From the NCBI RefSeq assembly GCF_002234675.1, contig NC_019867.2:28199166-28263165 (forward strand): a DNA stretch of 64,000 nucleotides, written 5' to 3'. Position 1 is the stretch's first letter. Each line of letters starts with the position of its first letter. This document shows, one piece after another, positions 36,501 to 45,900 of this stretch. Below the pieces are notes generated by a model. That model searched no databases and was not told the origin of the DNA. It worked only from the letters and a program-made list of their open reading frames with translations. The DNA is from Oryzias latipes (lineage: Eukaryota; Chordata; Actinopteri; Beloniformes; Adrianichthyidae). Position numbers and translations under genes: made by a program.

Positions 36501-39500
36501 CTGTGTTGTCTCTTTGCTCGCGTTCGTTTACAATTGGTCTCTGTTTTTGCCGCCATTTTGGATTCTCCCTCACATCACAAACTCTGACTGGACAAAGACG
36601 GAAAGCTGTCTCTGTTTGATTCTTCCAAACAGCAGAGTACATCCTTCAACACTTTGGCTCTCCGTGTGTTTCAGGAGTGAGCCGGTTGGCTGATGTCTGT
36701 TTAAAGGACCCCGTCAGCATCCAGGTTTCTGGCCCCTCCTCCTCCTCTGACCACACTGGCTCCTCCCATGTGACCTCTGACACTGAAGCCGCCAACACTT
36801 CAGAGAGCTTTGCAGTGCCAGAGGCTCTGAGGCAGTTTGCGGTGGTGGTTCCCAGTAAGATCCGGCTGGTGTGCCTCGCCGCGTTTGTTCTGGACAAATG
36901 CAAGGTCAGCTCACCAAGAGAATCATGCTAGACCCGAAACCGGTTGCCATGGTGATCTAACAGCCCGTTTGTTGGTGTTCTTAGGACAACAAAGTCATCG
37001 TGTTTGTCTCCAGCTGCGAGGCCGTTGAGTTCCTACACTCTCTGTTCACCTCCGTCCTCACCCGTCCAGCGGCCTATCCCCGGCTCAGTTTTCAGCGTCT
37101 CCATGGTAACATGAAGCAGGAGGTAACATGTCGTGAAGCTAACGTATCTCTGCTCGCGATCTCATATCATGTAAAGCCTCGCTCTTCATCTTCAGGAGCG
37201 GTCAGAGGTCTTCCAGCTGTTCTCAGCGTCTCAGTCTGGAGTTCTGCTATGCACGGTCAGTAAGACGAGCTGGACTCTCTGGACTTCATGTTAGCTCGAC
37301 TTTGCCCATCATGCCTTTTATGTTTGTTTTTTTTCCATAGGATGTCGCAGCGAGAGGTCTAGACCTCCCTCTGGTCACCTGGATAGTTCAGGTGAACGTG
37401 AAACTGTGTTTGAGCTCAATAGAAAACGGTCATAGAGCATCATTTTCACTTTTCTCTCTATTTGTGCGTGCAGTACACTCCTCCATCGTCTGCAGCAGAG
37501 TACGTTCATCGCGTCGGCCGCACAGCTCGGATAGGAGGAAGAGGAAGCAGCCTCCTCTTCCTCACACCTGCTGAGACGGCCTTCATCAGTGAGCTGGCAA
37601 ATCACAACATCAGGTTTGTTGACTGAAGGCTGGACCTACTGTGTGCTTTGACCATTAACTGTATATGACAACTGGACTGAGCGACCCCTCCCCCACAGCG
37701 TCCCAAACAGGAAGTAGCCGCTAGTTTCAAGAAGCCAAAACCCCATAGACTCCCATAGAGAAGTAAACTGCTGTTAGTCATTCTATTGGTCAGAACAGCC
37801 GTTCTTGCTATGCTACCTTATCTTTCACATTGATTTTCTTTATTATTTAACGGACCAATCAGATGCCGAAATGAAAACTCCAGTTCTCGTATACAGACAA
37901 TGGTTCAAATCCAAGACACTACAGTTCCTCAGGAATGTGTCTTTTACTGCTTTGTGTGTTTCAGCCTATCAGAGATGAAGCTGCAGGAGATTCTTTCCTG
38001 TCTGATGCTAGACGATACCTATAGGGGGCGGGGCAAATACTACAGCAAGGTACGCCACCCACCCTCATCCATCAGAGGGTTCAGAGTGGTTTTATTGACT
38101 TTACCAAAAAAGATTATCGGAGTATACAAATATTTTTCAAAATGTTGATTGTTCTTTGTATTTTGGTCATGTTAGACTGTTCTAATGCTAAAACATTTGG
38201 ATTTTCAAGGACTTTAACAAAATGTTTAAAAATAACAAAAAACATTTCTACTATTTATGACCCATTAGAATTAATGGAACTGTCTACTGACTGTATTTTT
38301 AAGGAAAAAAGTTCCTAATTTGCTCTTGAAATGCTGACTTTTCACACTTTGGTCTTGTAAACTCGGTTTTAGGCACAACATTTTAAAAAAAATTCTGCCG
38401 AACAAACATTTTTTGTGTCGTGTTAACTTAAATTTTCCACAAAAGTATGTCATTTTGGTCAAAAATGTTCATTTTATCACCAAACTATGATTTTTCTTGT
38501 TTGTTTTGCTTAACTGAAATAAGAATATAATCTTAGATTCATCCTTTATGCCAAAGATCCTAAAATTTTCAGTTTTAGCTTCAATATTGAAGAATATTGA
38601 ACCCTCTTTTTTTCCTCTGAGACTTGAACTAACCAAAAGTTTTCAGAAGTCTGAAAGTGTTTGCATTGTAACGATTGCTGCTCTGGAATCAGCTTTTAGA
38701 CTCAGGTTTAATGTCCAGAAGTGTAGGATCTGTGACCTGAGGAGTCTTTGTCTCCAGACTTCATCCAAAGCTCTGGAACAGGAGGTCCGTGAACGTGCCA
38801 CCGTCCTCCAGACCGAGTTTGAGAACTTTGTTCACTCTGATGCTCAGTCTCTGCAGGCTGCAAAGAAAGGTGAGGTAGCCGCCGCCTTCAGGGCAAATAT
38901 GCTGGCCTTTTTGAGTTTACTGTTTTCGTAGCAACTTTCCTTGTGCCTATTGTATTTTTATAAGAATTGGCTTTGTTTATTTGTCTCTTAACTTCCATTT
39001 CTCTTCCTCTGTAAAGCCCTAAACCTTGTTGAGTGAGAATCTTGCTTTACAAATACGCTGACTGTTCTTTGGAATGTCTCCAGCACTGCAGTCTTACCTG
39101 CGGGCCTACACCACCTACCCCGCTCACCTGAAGCACATCTTTCACATCCGCTTCCTGCACCTGGGACACGCTGCCAAGAGCTTCGGACTGAGAGACGCCC
39201 CAGGGGGGCTGAGCTCTGCCCTCGGCTCTAAGGGCCCCGGAACCAAAGGAAAGAACAAGAATGTGGCGAGGAAGCAGGGAAAGAGTCCGGTCCCAAACAG
39301 AGTCCAGAAGCAGATCACTGGAAAGAAAAGGTGGATGTGTGCTGAGTGACGCTGATGATGCTCTATTAAATTCTTCCTACTTAACTAGTCTGAGAGAAAT
39401 GTAAGAAGACTAAAGGAAATACAGCTGAGCCAGGCCAAAATGCTAAACATAATGTCAGCAGTTTGAACTGAAGATGCTAGGATATTGTACAGCTTTAACA

Positions 39501-39980
39501 TCTTCTACATTAATCTTTTAACTCCAGAAACTTTAAAGAATAGAATCCAATGAAAACAACCTAAATGACTGACACACAAACAGGCTAAACAGATCCGAAG
39601 CTAAGCTAACTAAATAATGACTATCGTCATAAAACCTCGCAGCAAAGGTTTGACGCTAAAAAAGCTCAAAATGGTTAAATACAAGTGATAAAAAGTCATT
39701 GTTATAAATGCTTAGATGTTCTGTGAGTGCATCAATACCAAACGTGTGTTGGAAAATGAACAGCAGATAAAAGGCAGGAACTGTTCAGGGCTACTTCCAT
39801 CTGTACTCTGTCTTCAGGAAACATCTGTTTTTGATGATTTTCAGGTTTTTTTCTGGTCAGAGGGAAGCAGGGATGCTGCGCTCAGAGTTTTCAAATGGGC
39901 TGGAGGGAGGAGACTCCTCAAAGAAAAGGAAGAAGAAGAGGAAAAAGGAGGAGTTAAGCGGGTCTCAAGAGGAGGAGTGA
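27587..39980 (+). CDS. ddx31: DDX31 DEAD-box RNA helicase, complete 21-exon CDS
   Basis: DDX31 (yeast Dbp7 relative) is a nucleolar helicase of large-subunit ribosome assembly. Exons: 27587-27700, 28754-28879, 29439-29552, 29627-29784, 31676-31751, 31831-31874, 32425-32495, 32720-32829, 32920-32961, 34521-34585, 35058-35177, 35291-35397, 36675-36904, 36985-37122, 37196-37255, 37341-37391, 37474-37613, 37965-38049, 38758-38869, 39084-39330, 39845-39980. Phases agree throughout; 781 residues (human about 851). A Lys-rich N-terminus leads to [12 protein letters not shown], then SVQKQTIP (Q motif), QTGSGKT (231-237), PTRE (268-271), TPGR, DEAD (343-346), SAT (377-379), ARGLD and HRVGRTAR (554-561). 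The C-terminus keeps the family block [15 protein letters not shown] and ends in a basic/acidic tail. Two ATGs are adjacent at the start; an additional upstream 5' UTR exon is likely. Confidence 0.94.
27915..28241 (-). repeat. tRNA-SINE-like element, near full length
   Basis: The minus-strand copy has all family blocks: CCCTTTCGGGGTCACAGGG tail side, CACCCTGGACAGGTCGC, GGGGAGAACATGCAAACTCC, and the head AGCGCTAATCACCGCACTACC. It lies in ddx31 intron 1. Confidence 0.75.
28540..28668 (+). repeat. SINE-like 3' half with (GAAT)n tail
   Basis: GACTGGCGACCTGTCCAGGG, CGGGATGGGCTCCGGCA and a GAATGAATGAATGAAT tail mark a 5'-truncated plus-strand copy of the same SINE-like family. Confidence 0.7.
29255..29370 (+). 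repeat. SINE-like 3' fragment
   Basis: GTGTACCCCACCTTTGCCC, GACGGGCTCCAGCAACCC and a short GGATGGAT tail identify a truncated plus-strand copy in ddx31 intron 2. Confidence 0.65.
29985..30140 (+). repeat. Repeat family 'SNIGAIQ', internally deleted copy
   Basis: It has the left block TTTTCCTGATGATGGACGAC joined to the right block CATTATAATTAAAAGACCAC and the end GATTGGAGTGGGACTTTGA. The central short frame is missing. It lies in ddx31 intron 4. Confidence 0.6.
31087..31434 (+). repeat. SINE-like element with (ATGG)n tail
   Basis: The plus-strand head GTGGTGTAGTGGTTAGCATT and B-box-like GGTTCAAATCC lead to GGTTAATTGGTGACTGAATT and the GACCCCAAAAGGGAATTGG tail, followed by about 15 ATGG units (31373-31434). 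The tRNA-like promoter motifs support a SINE. It lies in ddx31 intron 4. Confidence 0.72.
32999..33209. mobile_element. Short MITE, TAACCCTTGTGCTATC family, copy 1
   Basis: The termini TAACCCTTGTGCTATC and GATAGCACAAGGGTTA are perfect inverted repeats. A second copy in inverted orientation lies at 57620-57831. The element is about 211 bp with no coding capacity, in ddx31 intron 9. Confidence 0.8.
33310..33872 (-). mobile_element. Repeat family 'SNIGAIQ', copy 3
   Basis: This copy is collinear with the 17428 copy: GATGGAAGACATATATAAAG, the conserved CCATTCTGATGCATCCAC(C/T)TGCAG block, and the short minus-strand frame starting MVSNI near 33610. It ends with TGATTAAACGACCACTGGGA. It lies in ddx31 intron 9. 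Confidence 0.6.
35985..36125 (-). repeat. Repeat family 'SNIGAIQ', terminal fragment
   Basis: Reverse-complemented, it reads TTTTTCTCATGATGGAGAAC followed by an ATTAAGCTTG block, matching the first 120 bp of the family. It lies in ddx31 intron 12. Confidence 0.55.
37649..37907. mobile_element. Second copy of the CCATTGACTGT-family element
   Basis: The ends GACCATTAACTGTATATGAC and, reversed, GAACCATTGTCTGTATACGA match the termini of 14539-15527. The interior shares CCCATAGACTCCCATAG and the GGTCAGAACAGCC/TGCTATGCTACCTT blocks. It is an internally deleted derivative in ddx31 intron 17. Confidence 0.65.
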
Positions 39981-40553
39981 GCAGGAACGGTAATATCCAG
40001 GCGTTCCAAAAAGTGGGAAAATCAAGGAAAAAACACCAAAGCCTAATAAACATGAGATTCTCATAAAGAACGGTCAGTGAAGAACCTTTTGAAACTTCTG
40101 TCTCAGTAGGTGGAAATGATGAAGCAGGAGAGGAGCAGGAACTGAAAGCAGATTCTCTAAAAAGCGAGCCTTCTCTGTTGGCTTGTTCTCTAATGACGTG
40201 AGGCTTTCAGGGCTTTCAGAGGTTACAACAGTGGACCTGATATTGTGGAAACAAAGTGCTGAAGCTCACCTCAGAACGTCTTTGCGAAGAAGATTTTGGA
40301 CCTGCAGCTGATGGTCAGAGAAGAGGATAATCCTCAGAGGTTCGACAACGAGGGAAGCAGAGGGAACCTCCATCTGTCTTTTCAACATGGTGTCTGAAGG
40401 TTTCACTGATGATATCGTCGCTCATTAGAGGAGACATTGAAGAACTGTCGACTTTAGTGATTTTATGTTGTACAGATGTAGATAAAATCAACACCTATTT
40501 TGAATAATTTACTATGATCTTACATTAAAGCTGTAAACCTGCTTCAAACTGAC

Positions 40554-40559
40554 AATAAA
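40554..40559 (+). terminator. ddx31: ddx31 polyadenylation signal AATAAA
   Basis: AATAAA lies 575 nt after the ddx31 stop codon and is followed within 30 nt by a T-rich stretch, as expected of a downstream element. The intervening 39981-40553 is the probable 3' UTR. Confidence 0.65.
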
Positions 40560-40599
40560 ATCAAATTTGGTTCTGAATTGTGATCAGTTTTTTTCTTTT

Positions 40600-42938
40600 T
40601 ACTGAGGAAGAGCAACCTCATTTTCAGAAAAAATACTTAATGAAATGCTAAAGGGCACGCTTTACACTGAAATGCTTTTTGTGTTGTTTTTAACTTGACC
40701 AACTATTTACCTTCATTTTCTTTCTCACATCTTGTAGCCTAAGCACATGAGAAAAGTAAAAAAGTAGAACAGGAATACAGTTAAAGGAAGTTTTCTGCAT
40801 GCAAAAAACTCGGATTCACCTTCACTTTGTGCCATTTTCAGTCAGTTTGATGTCTTATCCTTTTAACCTTTTATAACCTTGCATGTGTTTGGTTCCATCT
40901 TCCTCAGACTGTAAAGCGTTTTAGTTCCTCTGCGTCTCAGCAAAAGCTCATGCGCCAGAAAAATACTTTAAAAAAAAAAAAGTGTTTCACAAAACTGTCC
41001 TAAAAGCTGTATTTTCTGCAGCACTTTCCTCACTCTGCTGTGTAATACCCTCTCTGGCCGGCATCCATTTTTCATTCCACGGTTAATATTTCAGGAGTTA
41101 ATAGCTACGTAAATGTTTGAACCTGCTGTCCAGCCACCTGGTTAGACAGATTTACAAGCACAGCAAACAGATTGGTGATCAATTCATTATTTATCAGAGC
41201 AGAGGCTTGGAGATGGAGGCCACTGAACAAGCCTAAACTGCTGTCTGTTGGAGAGAAAAGCCCACCAGAAGATGTCCACGGTGATCAGTTCAATGTCGTT
41301 TAGGACAAACGAGTGACCGCATTAGAAAACAGACGAAGCAGATAAAACCAGCAGCTCCTCCAATTCAGTCAGAGTGAAACCAACCAGAAAAGCGAGAACC
41401 TGAAACGCGTCCCAGTAATCATGCTGAGTTCAGAGCGGATGATGGACTGGATCAGTGATCCTAACACCTCAGACCTCTGAGCTGTTTCTGGACTCTTCTG
41501 AACCAGGATTTTGGTGACATGCCCACATCATCAGCTCTCCACCACTGTGTATGAAAGGTTATTTCCTCCAAACAGGATCAGAAGACTTTCTGCTTCAGTC
41601 GTTGCCTCAAAGGTTTTGAGGTTTCTTTGCTCTTCTCTTCTGCAGTCATCTTCTCAGTCTGCTGTCACAGATTGAACTGAGACCTAATACATTTGTGATG
41701 TTGCTCTTCTTGGATTAGAAATTCTAGATAATTTCAAAATTTTTGACTGTGTCAGAGAACTGGACCGAGTGACCCAGGGATTGGCCAAGAATTACGAAGG
41801 CGGGGCAAAGCAACGGCCCAAAGGAATCCTGCACTTTGCAGTCCTTGTTGGGATAGTTCACTTATTCAAACTTTATAGTTCGCTGACCAATTTTGATCGT
41901 CTGTCTCAACACTTTTGAATTTTTTGTATGGTGGAGGCATGATGCAGGGCGGTTACTGAGGAAATGGCTAAGAAGGTACGCTGAGAAGTGTTTGACAGCT
42001 TGTCAGGAAAGCAGCGAGAAGCAATGTGGGTCACATTAAAAGTTATTAGAATGAGCCGGCATTCATCCGATCACATTTTAATAAGTTGCTGTGTCTCAGC
42101 TACCGTGTTTACATCCCATAATGCCCGGCTACAGTGACCGCTTTGGTCCAGTTGTTCTGCTCCGACCATGGAGCCTATTCAGACTGAGGAAACTCAGAGT
42201 GAACTAAAGCTTAGTGCGATTGGAAACAAACCGAGATAGAAAGATGGGTCTGAGATTGGTTCCTGGTCCCAGACCAGGGTCCGCTTGGGTGCATTCAGAT
42301 TCTTTTAGAGGTAACGATCTCTGGCTCACTCTAAGTGAGTCAAATATGTCCAGTGTGAGTCTGAATACACCCATAAAGACATAGAGGTGAGTGAAAGATT
42401 TGGACCCAATAGAACCATTAAAAATCAAACAACTGTTTGTTGATCTCCGTTTTTTTTTAAATAAATTCTTCAAACAACCTCAGTTATTCATTTATAAAAA
42501 AACAGGATGAATGAAAAAAAACTGAACCTCACACAGAACAAGTGCATCACAAGTTTATGTGGAACCAGCACTAAGTTGAAACAGAACCAACCTGTTAGCA
42601 AAAAACATCCAGCAGAGCTACAAATATGAAAGAAAAAAAATGTCTTGATATGTGACGATCTAAATAAGGACTTATTAGGTTTTAATGAGATGTAAAGATC
42701 CAGATGAGAACCAAAATTTCAGGCTGAAGAGATTGATTGAAACCAAAAAATGTTTAAATTCTCAGTTTGAAGTGAGAATGAGATTGGATAATTTAATCTT
42801 TCTACTTGCAGGACTTCTGGTTGGGGATTGAACCCTCAGCTCTGACTCATCTTCAGAGCTCCACCTTTTAATCCTTCACTTTAATCCTTCTGAAGATTGA
42901 CAAGAATCTGTTGAAAACAGTCCTCCATCATTCTGCTG
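40600..42938. other. Intergenic stretch between convergent ddx31 and barhl1-like
   Basis: No exon-like or transposon-terminal structure was recognised here. It should include the 3' UTR of the minus-strand homeobox gene at its right end, but no convincing AATAAA on that strand was picked out close to the stop codon. Confidence 0.5.
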
Positions 42939-45900
42939 TCAGTGGGGGTCCATGTGGGTGAATACATGGGGGAGGAGAGGGAGCGCTGTGGGGTGGCAGT
43001 AGTGGTGGGCGGGGCTTCTGTACAGGTAGGAGTCCACGATGGGTGAGGTAGGAGGACACAGGAAGTGTGTGGGCAGGAACATCTTGTCGGTTGAAGCCAA
43101 AAGCTCCAGGCCTGCGGCGGACTGACGCTTCCACTTTGTCCTGCAGAGAAAAGCAACAAAATGTCACACAACAAGCCGGAAAAGCAGCAAAAAGCAGGGT
43201 TGTTTAACTGCGTAATTCCATTGTGTAAAGCAGTGTCACTCAGTTCTGAAAACTTCATCAGCAGCAGTGAGGGTTGGTTCCTCACCTACTTCCATTCACT
43301 TAACAGATTAATGGAGGATGCCATGTCCACATGACCTTCTCTCGTCCTGAACATCCAGAATTTTCAACTTTAGCAAACCAACACACAACAGGGAGTTAAT
43401 CCGGCCATTGAAGCTCCTTATTCACCAACACCCACTTGATCCAGGTATTCAGCAGCAGACAAGGCAGGATTTCTGGATAACCAAAAGGGGACCAGCTTTT
43501 GAGGCCTAGAGTTTGACACCCCTGGTGTAGGGTTGAAGTCCAGAAGCTGGTGGGCTGGTAACGACTTGGTCCTCTGAGACCAAAGACATCATCTCAGCTC
43601 TTAGAGCAGGAGTGGGCAAACTACGGCCCAGGGGCCACATGTGGCCCATCAAGCTATTTTATCTGGCTAGCCAAACTGGAATAAATCATATTGATTATCC
43701 TTATTAATGTTTGATTTTTCCCTGTAATTTTAGTGTCTACCCATAGATGGTGCACTACAAGTAAATTGACCTTTGTATGGGTGCAGAAAGATATTCTACA
43801 TTCATGTGGTGTTGGAAGATTTATTGAGTTGGAAAATCCTTTATTCGATTATTCCAACACCACATGAATGCAGCATTTCTCTAAGTTTGCATTTTTTCCT
43901 GAAGGACATAGACTTATGGACGCAATTGGAAAAAACATTTAAAAAAAAGCCAATGAAACAAAAACTCCAAAATGTTCTGTTTTAATATATATCAGTTTTC
44001 AATCAAAACCAAAGCATGTTGTCATCCAGATTTCAGATGTCTTTCTCTTATGGGGTAGATTACTAAAACACACCACGCCTCTGGTTCGGCTCTTTTTATT
44101 TTAGAACCCTTTGTGGCCCAAGAGTCAAAAGGTTTGTCCACCCTTGTCTTAGAAGTAAGAAGCCAAACCACCTGCATCTACTGGAATGTGTTGAGAGGGT
44201 GGCAATCTTTGTCAGGGTTTGGGGTTTTTTGCCTTGGCTTTTGCTCCTGTTTTTGTTCTGTCGTGATTTGAGTTCTGTTTCCTGTTTTATTTTGAAGGTT
44301 TCCTGTATCTGTTAGTTTTTTGTTTTACTTCCCTGGGTCTGGTTTGGGGACCACAGGATTTCCTCTCTGCCTTTTTGCAGATGATGTTGTCCTGTTGGCT
44401 TCATTGAGCCGGGACCTCCAGCGTGCATTGAGGCGGTTAGCGGGTGAGTGTGAAGCAGCTGGGATGAGGGTCAGCACCGCTAAATCTGAGGCCTTGGAGC
44501 CAGACCGGACCGGAGAAAGGTAGTTTGCCATCTCTCGGTGGGTGGAGTGTCCCTGCCCCAGGTGGAGGAGTTTAAGTATCTTGGGGTCTTCTTCACGAGT
44601 GAGGGAAGACCAGAGCGTGAGATTGACAGACGGATCGGAACGGCATTCGTAGTTATGCGGTTGCTGTATCGGTCCGTTGTGGTGAAGGGAGAGCTGAGCC
44701 AAAAAGAAATGCTCTCAATCTACTGGTCGATCTTGGTTCCAATGCTCACCTATGGTCATGAGCTCTGGGTCATGACCCAAAGAACAAGGTCCTGAATACA
44801 AGCGGCTGAAATGCGCTTCCTCCGCAGGGTGGCTGGACACTCCCTTAGAGACAGGGTGAGAAGCTCGGTCACCCGCGGAGAGCTTCTCCTCCACATCGAA
44901 AGGAGCCAGTTGAGGTGGCTCAGGCATCTAGTCCGGATGCCTCCTGGACGCCTCCCTGGAGAGGTGTTCCGGGCATGTCCCACTGGACGGAGGCCCCGGG
45001 GAAGACCCAGGACACGTTGGAGAGACTATGTCTGTCGGCTGGCCTGGGAACGCCTCGGGGTCCCCTCAGAGGAGCTAGAGGAAGTGGCTGGGGCGAGGAA
45101 AGTCTGGGCATCTCTGCTTAGACTGCAACCTCCGCCACCCAGTCCCGGATAAGCAGAGGAAGATGGGTGGATGGATGGACTTCCCTGGTCCCAATCTCTC
45201 CTGATCATTTTCACCTGTGTCTAGTCAGTTCTGTCTGTATTTAAGTCTTGTCTCTGCCTTCCTCTTGTGCCGGTCATTTTTTACGTGACCGGCTGATTCC
45301 CTGTGTTCCTGGTTGCCCAGACAGTTGGTTTTGTTTGTTCACCCTAATAGATAAAATGATTCCTCACGTTTGACCCAGTGGAAAAGTTGGTAGATTAATT
45401 GTATTTCTGTGATGTTGTCATAACTTATAGATTCATCTAATGTTACACTGAAGCTCTAAATAAATGTTTGCACAAAAGCTGAAGTGTGTGAGCTTGGAGG
45501 TCTTGAAACAAGTTTACGAATAAAATTGGATGTAAAATATGCTTTGTAATTTCAAAAACTGTCTCACTAATTGTATATATCTTATATCAAAACAACAATC
45601 TCAAAATAAAATATCTAAGCAAGAAATCAAAGACATACAATCTCAAAACAATATTTATATTCTTATGCGTTCCATTCTTTCTGAGTCTATTGCTCTTAAA
45701 ACAAGATCAAACTGTTTTGGCACGTTATTAGTTTTTCTGTTGTGGTTAGCCTGTTTTGCAGTGGATGGAGCACTAACACCTTGGAAAATCCTCAACACTG
45801 GTTTTTGCAGATGCTTCATTAAAAAGGTTCCTGACAGTGACGTGCAGTCAGATGAGGCGAGTGAGGCTTGGCCTCACCTGTCATTGGGATAAAATAGAAA

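Noticed and set aside
42881-43285. 134-codon minus-strand frame at the homeobox last exon
   Set aside because: It is in the wrong frame; the splice-consistent frame from 43140 continues the homeodomain (TKWKRQ) and stops at 42939.
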